Below, piece after piece: positions 37,489 through 49,416 of a stretch of DNA of 64,000 nt; the first letter of the stretch is position 1; each line of letters opens with the position of its first letter. This DNA is from Phoronis australis. Taxonomy: Eukaryota > Phoronida > Phoronidae. The notes under the pieces were generated by a model that worked only from the letters and a program-made list of their open reading frames with translations, was not told the origin of the DNA and did no database searches. The position numbers were made by a program, and so were the translations under genes. The stretch lies in NCBI GenBank assembly GCA_002633005.1, contig NMRA01000483.1:210460-274459 (forward strand), written 5' to 3'.

Positions 37489-37664
37489 CCTCGTGTGTGC
37501 AGTTGTCCTTATGAGATGGACCCGACCACTTTTTCACAAAATGTGATCTGATGTCATTTATGAAATGTTCCAATGTCACATCGAGAGTGTCAGAGACCAA
37601 TCTCAGTGGCATTTCAGTCAGTTTGTCCATGCTGTGCAGCCAGTACAGCAATTTCCATTTATAC
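37489..37664 (-). CDS. KDZ transposase exon
   Basis: Encodes YKWKLLYWLHSMDKLTEMPL through FINDIRSHFVKKWSGPSHKD to CTHE. Acceptor TTTTCAG, donor GTAAAC. It starts with one base of a split codon and ends in phase 1. A partial second copy of this exon lies in 38243-38374, cut by the N at 38242. Confidence 0.8.
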
Positions 37665-38951
37665 CTGAAAAAGCAATTGGGCAAAGCGAAACAATAAGAG
37701 GACTTTGAAGGATGATACCCTAATTATCTAGGCGCTTGCATCGAAACTGCAATTATACGATTGACATTATGTGACAACTGAGTTATAAAAAATTACTAAG
37801 GAATTTTATACTGTTGTAGTAATCGAGGTTTTGTTAAGAAATTTAGCTAATCATGAACTCGTGCTGAAACATTCATAACAAATAAGAAGCCCATGATCGG
37901 GTTTAGGCAATTGTCTTTGTCAATCTTAGTGAGATCCACAGTTTGTATAGAACTGATTCTTCATTTTTCAGTGGTAGCTATAAAACTTTTTTCTACGCAT
38001 CATTTATGCACAATTACACACGTGTTTTGAGACAATTCCAATATTGTCTGTGGTCGAGAGAGCCATAACGACAGTTTTTTGATGATTTTTCTTACAGGGA
38101 AGAGCAGCGATTTTAAACAACTGAGTAATCTTTTAACTCATGTCTGAGTTAAAACTTTTTCAATGAATAGCTAAGAAGTTATTTCATGAAACACGAAAGG
38201 ACTTCACGAAGGTTAATTATTGCATGTACAGTACCTTAACTNTTCACAAAATGTGATCTGATGTCACTCATGAAATGTTCCAATGTCACATCGAGAGTGT
38301 CAGAGACCAATCTCAGTGACATTTCAGTCAGTTTGTCCATGCTGTGCAGCCAGTACAGCAATTTCCATTTATACCTGAAAAAGCAATTGGGCAAAGAGAA
38401 ACAATAAGAGGACTTTGAAGGATGATACCCTAATTATCTAGGCGCTTGCATCGAAACTGCAATTATACGATCGACATTATGTGACAACTGAGTTATAAAA
38501 AATTACCAAGGAATTTTATACTGTTGTAGTAATCGAGATTTTGTTAAGAAATTTAGCTAATCATAAACTCGTGCTGAAACATTCATAACAAATAAGGAGC
38601 CCATGATCGGGTTTAGGCAATTGTCTTTGTCAACCTTAGTGAGATCCACAGATTGTACAGAACTGATTCTTCATTTTTCAGTGGTAGCTATAAAACTTTT
38701 TTCTACGCATCATTTATGCACAAGTACACACGTGTTTTGAGACAATTCCAATATTGTCTGTGGTCGAGAGAGCCATAACGACAGTTTTTTGATGATTTTT
38801 CTTACAAGGAAGAGCAGCGATTTTAAACAACTGAGTAATCTTTTAACTCATGTCTGAGTTAAAACTTTTTCAAAGAATAGGTAAGAAGTTATTTCATGAA
38901 ACACGAAAGGACTTCACGAAGGTTAATTATTGCATGTACAGTACCTTAACT
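37533..38951. repeat. 709-bp near-identical duplication around a single N
   Basis: Positions 37533-38241 repeat as 38243-38951 with about a dozen substitutions, separated by one N at 38242. The copy boundary falls exactly at the N, which suggests two allelic contig ends placed side by side. Confidence 0.85.
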
Positions 38952-39021
38952 GAAGCCAACCCATTTTTACGTACCAAGTGTCAGCTAATTTTCTCCTGTC
39001 CATTTGCACATGTGGAATTAC

Positions 39022-39098
39022 CAAGGTCTCTACTTCTAGCAGCATTCACTTCATTGTAAAAAGCGGCATACGCTTCAAAGCTGGTGTACTTCCGACGC
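39022..39098 (-). CDS. Possible upstream exon of the KDZ transposase
   Basis: Between a good acceptor (CACTACAG) and donor (GTAATT), one frame is open: RRKYTSFEAYAAFYNEVNAA then RSRDL. Same strand as, and close to, the KDZ exons. Its exit phase does not match the next known exon, so another exon would be needed between them. Confidence 0.4.
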
Positions 39099-40639
39099 CT
39101 GTAGTGAAAATCATTGTTATGGTTTCTTTCTTCGCAAAAACCAAGTTGACTCAATTAACTATAACATTGGAAACAAACTTTTTGGTATAGTTCCCATCGA
39201 ATAATTAGTTATTCCTCACATTTGCAACACTTGACATATTTATGTTTTGAATTATCACACGGGCTTTATTATTGATAAGAGGCATTGGAAGAAACAAACA
39301 CCCAGCTTTCCGTGCACCCCATGGATTTATTACGACGCTGTTAATTGTGGTGTTCATTCAAGAGTGCACCAGTGCGACATTGGCGCAGTAAATTAAGCGA
39401 AGGTCGCGTGAATTCTTACCACTCGGGGCCGGCAGGGACAACCCTGAACCACGTTTTCATTTGGGTGCGCGAAAGTCCCATTTAAAATAAGTGTTTTTGG
39501 AATCTCTGACTTAGTTTGAATTATAACATAGCACTGCATACACACAGAATTTGAAAGATGAGCGAGTAGACATCTATAATGCTTTTCAAAACGTCTGATT
39601 AATACTTTACACGTGTCAAAGCATGTTTGGTCAATGTGACCCATAACAGCTGACGGATTTTATGGAAATGATGTCCGAACCTGTAAATTGGTTTTACCTC
39701 ATTATTCGTGAAATGTATACATGTACAGTCAGTGGTCAGACAATTCATTACCATGTTTATTTGCATTTTATGAGACACGTAGTGCCACTGTAAGTGGACA
39801 TGTGTATTCATGCTCAACTTCATTTCCTGCCCGAGCCCTTTTATCTTTCTGTTGACAATTTTACGTGTTTTTCTTGTCATTTCGTATTTCAACTTCTTTT
39901 AAACTTCCTTATTTTTGATTGGTCTATTGTTTTGCCTTTGTACTTATTTATAGTGATTGCTGACCACTACTAAGCATTACAGGTTATACAAATGGCAGTT
40001 GACTCGACATCTGTTCTTGGGCAACAACAACACCCTCTCAATCACTGAAAACTGACAATGAGACAGGACAGGACTCACAGGCATCCTGAGCATCCATAGA
40101 CACAAGATATCAACAAACACTTCATACTCAAGGGAAATGACAAATTACAATAAAAGATCACTGTACACACAAGTCAATGTTCAGGATCTGACTATGAAGT
40201 CATAATTATTTTATTTTGATTGGCACCAATAGATGTCATTTCATGAAAAAACGCTGTTTTTTCTACAGATGCCCGATTGGAAATATTAATTGGGGAGACA
40301 TGAAAAGTGACAAACTGCATGTTTCACACATGATGAATGCAGCATCAAAATGGGATTCAGAACATATTAATATCAAGCGGCAAAGCCTTAGGATTTGTAT
40401 TCTAAGCAATAAGCCAAACTTGCAGTCTCCCGTTTCCATACGTTGCATTTTTCATAACCTGCATTTCGTTTGCGTGGAACATTTGATCAATTACAGATAC
40501 ATTTTCACCAAACCTACTTCCACCTCATTTTAATGGTCTCGATTCACAGATTGGATGTGTCCAGTAGTTTTTAGCACTCAGCAACAAGACAGATAAAGGT
40601 TTGGGATTGAAAAACGGAAAAAATTTAAAATTATTTCTG
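39099..40639. other. Unassigned stretch
   Basis: Between the KDZ region and the left inverted repeat of the DUF3987 unit. Several open frames on both strands have no family match. Confidence 0.5.
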
Positions 40640-41087
40640 CATACATGTCAGAATCTTTATTTGTATCCAACTAATCCCAATCTATCTCAACTTATCCTGC
40701 CAACGCCATGCCATCTGTTGCCCTTCAACGTAGTTTAGTTGAAATTGGTTGTACCAACTAATCCCTAGTCGTATCCAACTAATCCCAGTCTATCTCAACT
40801 TATCCTGCCAACGCCATGCCCTCTGTTGCCCTTCAACGTAGTTTAGTTGAAATTGGTTGTACCAACTAATCCCTAGTCGTATCCAACTAATCCCAATCTA
40901 TCTCACCTTATCCTGCCAACGCCATGCCCTCTGTTGCCCTTCAACGTAGTTTAGTTGAAATTGGTTGTACCAACTAATCCCAAGTTATCTCCTGCCCGAT
41001 TACCAGCACGCCCTCTGTCGTCCTTCAACATAGTTAAGATTAGTTGTACCATGGTGCCATCTGTTGAGCGTTGTTTGCCACACTACA
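40640..41087 (+). repeat. Left terminal inverted repeat with 108-bp subrepeats
   Basis: Subunits start at 40663, 40771 and 40879 (gtatccaactaatccca) with a constant 108-bp period. The inner part continues to TTTGCCACACTAC at 41087. Reverse complement of 49417-49648. Confidence 0.9.
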
Positions 41088-41163
41088 CCCTCTTATTTCC
41101 ACCATCACCTCAAATGGCCTATTCAACTAATTCAACTAATTCAACCAATTGTAGCGCCATCTG

Positions 41164-42020
41164 AAGTATTACTAGCATTGCAATTGTGCTGAGATATGTT
41201 GTCAAACGTTAACGGCTATCGTGTTGCCATCTGTTGTCAGAAGTTTACTTGAATCTACTCCAATTTATCCTCATCGTAGAGCAATCTTGGTGCTTTGTGT
41301 ACTTAAATTTTTCATAAATAAACGTTTTTGCAAAGATGGAAAAGCATAACAAAGACTTGATTCGGCATTGACACAAATATTTTTTTGTATTCTTATATTT
41401 ATCTAAACTAAACGTTTGTACATAGCATTGCAATTGTGCTGATATATGTTGTCAAACGTTAACGGCTATTGTGTTGCCATCTGTTGTCAGAAGTTTACTT
41501 GAATCTACTCCAACTTATCCTCATCGTAGAGCAATCTTAGTGCTTTGTGTACTTAAATTTTTCATAAATAATCGTTTTTGCAAAGATGAAAAAACAACCA
41601 AAGTCAACAGATAGGCCAAGTATAACTAACCCGCAAAGTATAACCCAGGAAGAGTTTTGTATAATTAACCCGCTAAGTATATCCCAAGAAAAGTTTTTTG
41701 TTATGGCAATTAAAGTCAACAGATAGGCCAAGTATAATTAACCCGCCAAGTATAACCCAAAAAGAGTTTTTTGTTAAGGCAATTTTTTATTTGATATAGC
41801 TGAATAAGTTAGAAACACATCATTTAAAATACATATCAAAATGCTTTCTTACACATCGCTTACCCGTTCTATAATGAATGCCACAATAGAAATTACCAAA
41901 ACAAATCAAAATAACGTGATCGTTCACAACATAAGTGTATGGCAATCTCGCTTACCCGTTATTTAGTGCGTGATCATTCACAACATAAGTGTCTGGCAAT
42001 CTCGCTTACCCGTTATTTAG
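41164..42020. repeat. Cluster of short tandem duplications
   Basis: A block around 41175-41290 (gcaattgtgctgagatatgt) recurs about 255 bp later at 41425-41545. A unit reading agtcaacagataggccaagt recurs at about 41600 and 41715. A block with tggcaatctcgcttacccg occurs at 41940 and 41993. No gene seen from here to 43250; a single N lies at 42668. Confidence 0.75.
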
Positions 42021-43250
42021 TGAATGTACACAGAATATCAAAAACTGTCAAAAGAATTCAAAATACTATAATAAATGTACTAAACGTTTTCACATTAAGT
42101 GATGATAAAATCTAACAAAAATTAGGAAAAACCAACAATTTCGAGTAACATCTCTGCATATCATTCATTTACTACAAAGTGCATGAGAAAGCATTCATCG
42201 CATTTTTATTGTCTATCAAATAAACAACAGTTTGAATGAACAAATTAAATAAACCACTAGCGGCAAAGCCTCTCCCCAAAAACGAAACCAGTTTCAATGC
42301 TACATATCACCCAGTTACTGCGACATATACAAAAACCAATTCTGTATTAGCATATCGATAGTAATAAGCATTGTGAATTAAAATGGTTTAACCAAAAATC
42401 AACTTAAACACTTCTAATAACTGAATATGAAGCTAGAGCTGAAAATATACATGCCATCAAACGGTAATCTAAGCATTAAATTAAAGAATCTTGCAACACC
42501 TCGCAGGTCGTGATCGTAATACCAGATAAATGGGGCGATGACTTAAACATAAATATCACTAGTATAATGTCACTAAATGAGGAAACAATATGGCTGACAA
42601 ATGAATTGAACTTGTTCAAATTTTACATAAAACACGTCTACCAAAAGTGAATTAATTCATGACGCCTNCATGTAAATATAAAAATAAACGAAATCTGTGC
42701 TTCCAAAGCAACCGAGATCAAAGTTTGTGACAGCAGAAATGGATTTTAACTTAGGGTACTTCTGAATGCTGTTTTAAGCAATATGCTAGCGCTTCCTTGT
42801 CTCTGAAAAATGTTTAAACATAACTCAAAGTGGTTTCACCTGTTCTTGTGATTGTAGTAAATCGTTAATGAAATGAAATTATATAATGATTTTATGAAGT
42901 AACATTTTTATTTGAATGAGAAAAGAAGGTATCAAAAAAACTAGATGTTTTTCTAGATTTCCTTGCACCAGAACCGTGATACCGGGAGATGGGTTTGTGC
43001 TCAAAACGCTATATTTTAGGAACTCGGGGTGTTTAACTTAAAACCTGTCTGAGGGTCGTTGTTGTGTTGTGTTGGTATTAGTGGCTTTGGTATATAGAAT
43101 GTCCAAAATGAAAAACACTGCTTTCGGAAAGGGACTTTTTAATCGTAAATGAAAATTGTCTTCATATTTTGAGGAGTATCTAGTAAGTAAAACTAGGTTT
43201 AGATGTTGTCAATACTGGCAGCACTGAATGTGCATATAGCAGGCGAATCC

Positions 43251-43621
43251 CCATAACCAATCTTGTGCCGGTACAGAATTCTAAAATGTTTGGCATTAAT
43301 GAAGCTCGTGGCTATTGGCTGACCGTTCGTGGAGATTTGGATATAGAAGGGTACACGTGCCCGTGTCCCCTTTATACATGGTTTGAAATCAGCTGACCTT
43401 GCCGTCATCATCATGTCTTCGATTGCTAAATGCGANCCATAACCAATCTTGTGCCGGTACAGAATTCTAAAATGTTTGGCGTTAATGAAGCTCGTGGCTA
43501 TTGGCTGACCGTTCGTGGAGATTTGGATATAAAAGGGTACACGTGCCCGTGTCCCCTTTATACATGGTTTGAAATCAGCTGACCTTGCCGTCATCATCAT
43601 GTCTTCGATTGCTAAATGCGA
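43251..43621. repeat. 185-bp near-identical duplication around a single N
   Basis: 43251-43435 is repeated as 43437-43621 with two or three substitutions. The N at 43436 sits exactly at the joint. Both copies contain the DUF3987 gene's presumed start codon; only the second continues into the exon. Confidence 0.88.
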
Positions 43622-43889
43622 TTTTGAGACGAGAATGAAGCAGTGTTTCGACCAATCCGAATCTGTTCATATGAGTGCTTTGCTCTCTGACGAATTGGCT
43701 GCGGTTATAACCAACGCTGCTGAGAGCAATAGCGTTTGTCCACAGTTAGTTCTACCAGCTTTTCTGGCGGCCGTTGCGCACTTCACCAAGCAATCCAGCG
43801 TGTTCATGTGGAAGAAATTTGAGCAACCTTTAATAGTCTTCTCTATGCTGGCCGGTCAGACGGGATCCAACAAGTCAGCGGCACTGTCC
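43599..43889 (+). CDS. DUF3987 gene exon 1 (Walker A)
   Basis: 97 codons, MSSIAKCDFETRMKQCF through VFSMLAGQTGSNKSAALS. Donor GTAAGT, phase 0. An upstream TTG in the same frame is not used as start. Confidence 0.82.
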
Positions 43890-46800
43890 GTAAGTATTTG
43901 AAACTTCATTTCCATAGTGTATCCTTTTTGAAATGCTTTTTAATCGTTGAGAACTTGTTGTTTTTCCATGACAATACAAATTGCCCAAGCTACAATTTAA
44001 GTTTTAAGCAAGACATGATTTTCCCTACAAGTTTGGCTTGATTACGGTTAGCAACAATGCTTAGGCGAGTTCGTTATTCTCAAAACGTGTATAGAAATGT
44101 GTATTGAAAACGGTGAGATAGCCCACACATAGACTTTCAAAAAGGTATAAGAAAAATGTCAGTTCGGTGCTGCTTTTTTGAGTGAGACTAAAATAAGTGT
44201 ATTACTTGGGATCGATTTTGTACGATAATGTAACAGGCCATTATTAGACTGGTTTGTTGGGAATCGCTTAGCCGCATTAAGTGCAGACAGAGGATGCTGA
44301 TTCGAATTACGGTAGCCAGCACAAGAAGCCGTGCTGTGGCTGCACATCCACTGTTTGAATGCCGTTTATATTTTGGCGAAGTATGTTTTTGAAGTTTAGC
44401 CATTTGTGCGGTTAGACTTAACTTTGCCTATTAGGTCCGTTGTTGAGTATCAAATGAGAACCGGAACCCTACACTTATTGGTCGGGTTTGAGTATTTTCG
44501 TTTTCCCGAATTGTTTTTGTCAAACTGGTGAGGCTGTTTGTGTACTTTTTTCTTACATGCGAGAAACACCCTTTACTCTCAAATTGAGATTAAATATGTA
44601 TGATTTCGTGCAGAAAGGTGTGATACTGAATTACCCAAGATTATGCAAAAACGTATTTTCAGGAAAATACATTCTTCATCAAAAAAATTAGAGGAACGGA
44701 AATTTTTATTAGTGATCACTGTATCACTTTGTTTTATTTTTCATCTCTTTGACTGTGTTGCAATACGTGTACAATTGTTTCTTTTTATTTTTTTCATGTT
44801 TCTCATGTATTTAAAGTGACTTATAAACTCCATGGTGGGCTTTTTTGTTATTTTTCGCTTTATTCCATGTGTACGAATAGTAAATGTGACTGTAGTAAAC
44901 TATTTACCTACTTACGTTATGTAAAAAGGTAAATGAAGACTAAATATAGGTCTCTTCAACGGAAAGAAAGTGGGGCGTTGGAGGTACAAGTTGGGATTTT
45001 TCCCCAGTATTAGCTGAGTAGTTTCAAGATGTCTCTTAGTTTTTGAATAGATTTTCCTTTGAATTGTCAGTACAGTGGCCGTACGCCTACCTGCACTTCA
45101 CGCACTGTGAGATGTATGTTTTACCTGTCCTGTAACCAGTACGTTAGGTTTTTCCAAGTAAGAATCAACTCAAATTATTCTTGAATGTGCGTCATTTGCC
45201 TGTATGGAAAAAGTGTAAATAAAGTGCCTGTCGATAAATTATTAATTAATTTTCCCCCTCAGGTTATTCGTAGTGCTGTGAGGGAAGTTGAGACAGCTGC
45301 AGGGATACCATTGAAAGATTCGCGCGTAAATAATTGTGAGTAAAGGTTGTAAATATTATAACCACGTTATCAGTAAAATGTGATTGAAAGAAGGTCCAAA
45401 CATTACCCTCCATCTTATTGACGATCTTTACAGATATGCAAGTATGAGCAAAATACTGGAATGCATTGAGTGTAGAACACTGCCAATGGGTACATTTTGA
45501 TAAGTTGATGCTAAATCTTAAATGAAGTACTGAACTGGTTCGGTGGAATTCAATTTTCTCATTAGGGTTGAGAAAAAAATAGTATTTGCTTGAGTATCTT
45601 GTTTCATGCGGGTATCCAGCCCCCCATTTGGCGAAGTGGGATAAATGGTTCGCCTCAGAGAAACAAAAAGTCCGAAAAAGTAAAAAACGAGGCAAAGGAT
45701 CATCTAAAGAGGCAGGAACAACCAAAATTCGGCGAATGCACAATTCATAGCTTTAAGAGTACCCCGTTTTTTCTCAACAGTTCGAACCTCCCATTTTTTA
45801 GCTTCGGTGCGCGCATGTGTTGATATCTTTTTATAAACCTTATTCACGCAGTCCCCGTTTTAGTAGTAAGCCTCTTATCTTTGATTTTAAAAACAATGTA
45901 TTTGCGACACGAATATAAGAAGGCACGCGAAACAATCACGCTGTGCGTTCTATTTCAGGACAAAATGCATTGTTTTAAACCTAAGAAGACGATCATTTTT
46001 GAAATGGCTGCTGCATGAATACGTTGTATATGCATTGTTTTCTTGACATGGTTTTATTTGACATGCTAGCACGAGTAGAGCCTTCTTGCATTTTGTTCGG
46101 GCGCGCACCCGGGGGGGGGTTCGGGGGCTCGAATGAAGCCCCCCACTTGGCGAAGTGGGCAAAAAGGTTCGCCTCTGAGAAACAAAAACACCGAGAAAAT
46201 GAGACCAAAGTCCACTAAACAAGCACAAACACGCAATTCACAGTGGTGGCCGAGCTTTTTGTTTTGGTCAGCCCGATTTCTTATTGTTACCAAAAGGTAC
46301 ACAACGTCAGGAATTCGAGCACCCCATTTTGAAGGCTGGGTGCGCACATATTGTTTGAGTTAACTTGTTGACACTGGAATTACATGTTTTGGTGTTTGTT
46401 GAGAGTCATTGAGATAGTCCTTTTAATTCATCGGTGTTTAAACTTAGTAATAATCTTTAATAGCAATAGTTTAATTTCTATATGAAGGCTTGTGTTCACC
46501 TATACATGAAACTTTTAACGGATATTTATAAAATACAGCCTAAACAACTTACGAGAAGTTTAAAGAGCAGTGATCTCGTATGTCTTGCAATAAATAACAC
46601 GTATTGTACATTTGTTTATAGCTTTCATATTAAAAGTAATATAATCAGTTATAGTATTATAAAGAGAAACTATCTCGCAGGTTGACCTGTATTTATTATT
46701 TTATTTTGTATTTGTAGCTGCCACAGTTGAATCTCTCCTGAAAGAGTTGGACACGCACACTAACATCATCCAGATGTGGGATGAAATGACAATGTGGTCA

Positions 46801-49387
46801 AGAAGCTTGGGTATGTGTGCCGCTGAAAAAAAATTGTGTTTTGTCAGTATGACTTCATATGAAATAAAAAGATGCTTTTTTGAATAGGGGCTCTTAAATA
46901 CAAGTTTAATAAAATGCATATAAATAATGTATGGAGCTGCTGCAATTGTCCACCATGCTTTTTACACGGACATAAATGTGACCATACTTAAAAATCCTTA
47001 CAAAGAAACCGTAAAAATACTTGGTGAGCAGGTTGAATACTGTATCAGAGGCAGAAAACCACTTTCAATATTGCAATTTAGTAAGCTTATCACGTTACAG
47101 GTCTTTTAACTACTATTGCTCAGGTTTACAAGAAATCAATTTCTACCTAGTCAGTTTTAATTCACAGGCGTATACAAGAAAGGGGAATCCTCCTACGACA
47201 GAACATACTTCTTGTCATTATACAACGGTGAAACTGAACTAAAAAGACAACTGAAAGGAGAGGGAGGTAAGGACAGATGATATTTAAGTACCTAAATGTA
47301 GTGTGTGCAACGTTACTAATTTCTTTGACATGTTTTCCTTTTGTTGGGTGAATCGCTTCAAAAATGGCATGTAATATAGTTATATTATTAATATCAATGC
47401 ATTGTTACGGTGGTAACTTTGTGGCCCACTTCATGAACAAGACTTGGTGATTTGGATTATTTGCTGTGCAAAAAATTGATTAGATTAAAAACTGTAAAGA
47501 AACGCTGATATTAATGAGCAAATTACTCTTAACGCGTTATTCTCTTAAGTGACATTAAGAATCATTGTTGTTGACATGTGCAAGAGGCTTTAGAATAGCT
47601 CCCAAAATAATAAAATGGAATGTTAGGAGTGTTTTCAGTGTCACTTAACCCTTAACATTTATTAGCATGTCATATGGTTATGTTTTGGATACCATTGTGT
47701 TGTTTTTGAGAAGTCGCGGTGACGTGGAAAAATTGAATTCAAAATGCTGTTTATTTCATTTAATATTCTGCGTTATTGTAATTTTTTAGCTCCAAAACGG
47801 CGTTTTGTGAGATATCATTAACATTTAATCTAATATAATAAAGCTATATTATTAATACCATTGCATTGCTACGGTGGTAACTTTTGGCCACTTTCAACAA
47901 GATTTGGTGATTTTAATTATTTTTAAATGTCCTCCATTTTAAGGATATTTGATGCAGTACTAATGTATTTATTACTTCATTAAATTTGTAACATTTGCTG
48001 TAACTAACGTGTTTAACTATTTCAGGATCAATCAACTTAAGCAATCCTCGCCTCGCCATAACCGGAATGGTTCAGCCAAGGCTTGGCGACGAAAGAAGTG
48101 AGGCCACGTCCAATGATGGGCTTTGGAGTCGGTTCCTGATGCTGGCTCCAAAACCCAAATTCTTTGAGCCTGAAAGCGAGCCTGACGTATGGGAGGACAT
48201 CCCGTCAGTTGCCATGGTGCTCGCGGCAGTCAGGGCGCAACACGTGGAAGACAGGAGATACACACTGTCAGAGGAGGCCAAGCGCCTGTTGAAGGAGGAA
48301 ATTTCGTCCTACAACAGCTACACAGAAAGAAATTTACTCACTGATGAGTACATGTGTGGTGAGTTGGGAAAGTTGAAAACGTCTCTTTGATTGCAAATGT
48401 TCATGATAACACAGTTGTAGTACTGTAGGTAAATATGAAAAAAGTAAGATGGAATTACACGAAATGTTTCGTTTACATACTTTATGCATTGTTGTGTTAA
48501 GCACTATTAAGAATGATATGACATTGGTGTTATAACAAGACAGAAAATGTTACTATAGGTATTTACGATTCTGCAATTAGAAATCTCTGTTATAGAAGAA
48601 TGCTGTGATTGATGTTGCTAAGGATGTTCTAAACTCGTTGGCAATAGTTAATGTAGTTTTTAATATTTTTGTAAATGATAGCATAACCGTGTGATCGATA
48701 TAATTTTCTCTTTATTTATAGGAGTGTATGCCAAGGCCAAAGGGCAGGTGGCAAGACTGTCGGGTATCCTTCAGGCAGCCGAGAATGCAGTCTTGCTTCT
48801 AGAAGAGATGGGCAAGACAGCGAGAGACGTGCGTAATGTGGACGCGGACTTCCTGGCTTCCCTAGCGGAAGAAATCGGAAAGAGGGATGTCGCAGAAATT
48901 ATATCTGAGGCATCAGCGCGACACGCCATCACGCTACTTCAGACATTTACTGCTCACAAGCGGTACTTGTCTGGAGTAGAATGCACTAGCGACTTCCAAA
49001 CGGACATGGCGTGTGCACGAGCATTGCTGTTGTACCCAGCGCCATCATTCAGCATGACGCAGATTTTGCGGAAGAAAAAAAGGGGCCTTACGTCGTCAAC
49101 CTACAGGGCGATGATGGAAAGATTGGCGGCGGAAGAGCTCGGTGAACTGAAACTGCAACCAAGCCAATATAACAACAAGGTTTCGGTGACTTTTGTTAAG
49201 AGGCCTCTACCAGATGATCTAGAAGAGGCGGAGGAGTTTCGGTCGAAACTGGAGACATATGGTGTTGGGTGGGCTGAGTACAGTACATCAGTAGCAGATA
49301 CGCCAGCTAGGCCTGCGAAGAGGCGCCTATTTGAGGCTGATGAGGATGGGACGTCGCCCACTGCTGCGGAGGCCAGTACCTCTGTGC
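43599..49387 (+). CDS. DUF3987 primase/helicase-like protein (6 exons, 3' end in gap)
   Basis: DUF3987 proteins look like ATPases of the primase-helicase type and are best known from bacteria and phages; biochemical role here unknown. Six exons join in phase, all with GT-AG introns: 43599-43889, 45263-45335, 46718-46810, 47168-47266, 48026-48358 and 48722-49387, giving 518 codons before the gap. Residues 53-82 match the family entry (LPAFLAAVAHFTKQ, FEQPLIVFSM). AGQTGSNKSA (85-94) is a Walker A-like loop. IIQMWDEMTMW (138-148) is Walker B-like with Asp-Glu. SYDRTYFLSLYNGE, then NPRLAITGMVQPRL, follow in family order. The C-terminus has PAKRRLF, which could be a nuclear or cyclin-binding motif, before an acidic tail. 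ATG 43599 is the first Met after an in-frame stop. Confidence 0.8.
45263..45335 (+). CDS. DUF3987 gene exon 2
   Basis: Encodes VIRSAVREVETAAGIPLKDS then RVNN. Acceptor CCCTCAG with a long pyrimidine tract, donor GTGAGT, phase 1. Confidence 0.75.
45600..45815 (+). mobile_element. Short GC-ended MITE, copy 1 (in intron 2 of the DUF3987 gene)
   Basis: Shares 'cagccccccatttggcgaag', 'ggttcgcctcagagaaacaa' and a GGTGCGCGCATG end with copies at 46100-46350, 59690-59875 and 62400-62680. The ends form a short GC-rich inverted repeat. Confidence 0.65.
46100..46350 (+). mobile_element. Short GC-ended MITE, copy 2
   Basis: Begins GCGCGCACCCGGGGGGGG and ends near gctgggtgcgcacat, an inverted repeat of the start. 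Same internal phrase gaagtgggcaaaaaggttcg. Sits in an intron of the DUF3987 gene. Confidence 0.7.
46718..46810 (+). CDS. DUF3987 gene exon 3 (Walker B-like)
   Basis: Encodes ATVESLLKELDTHTNIIQMW then DEMTMWSRSL. Acceptor TTTGTAG, donor GTATGT, phase 1 to 1. Confidence 0.78.
47168..47266 (+). CDS. DUF3987 gene exon 4
   Basis: Encodes GVYKKGESSYDRTYFLSLYN then GETELKRQLKGEG. The phrase LYNGE matches the family's conserved 'ly.G' block. Acceptor TTCACAG, donor GTAAGG. Confidence 0.78.
48026..48358 (+). CDS. DUF3987 gene exon 5
   Basis: Encodes SINLSNPRLAITGMVQPRLG and on through FFEPESEPDVWEDIPSVA to NLLTDEYM. Acceptor TTTCAG, donor GTGAGT, phase 1 to 1. Confidence 0.82.
48722..49387 (+). CDS. 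DUF3987 gene exon 6 (runs into gap)
   Basis: Encodes GVYAKAKGQVARLSGILQAA and a long helical region to PARPAKRRLFEADEDGTSP. Open up to the N run at 49388; stop codon not seen. Acceptor TTTATAG. Confidence 0.8.
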
Positions 49388-49416
49388 NNNNNNNNNNNNN
49401 NNNNNNNNNNNNNNNN
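49388..49416. other. Assembly gap (29 N)
   Basis: Run of N between the last DUF3987 exon and the right inverted repeat. Confidence 0.99.

Larger units (their letters stand above)
35268..37664 (-). mobile_element. KDZ (Kyakuja-Dileera-Zisupton) transposase, C-terminal exons
   Basis: Three exons (37664-37489, 37254-37064, 35903-35268) join in phase, with GT-AG introns and no internal stop, into about 334 residues ending at a stop. Conserved KDZ features: KMLVVDGHMKARRNVC with the first acidic residue; a Cys/His insert (GCPNTP, YCSAHAD); LLAYDDACHLHKF with the second; and the block HFKNHVDKWCHEHFNPH, then VDALNTEACEQTFGHLARYK with the Glu. These are the expected D-D-E catalytic acids of the RNase H fold. 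Open frames suggest recent activity. Terminal repeats were not identified. Upstream exons are uncertain because the adjacent sequence is duplicated around a single N. Confidence 0.85.

Noticed and set aside
45264-45743. Minus-strand frame of 159 codons
   Set aside because: Runs through a MITE copy and antisense to a DUF3987 exon.
46015-46363. Several overlapping frames in all directions
   Set aside because: All lie in a GC-ended MITE; they are by-products of its composition.
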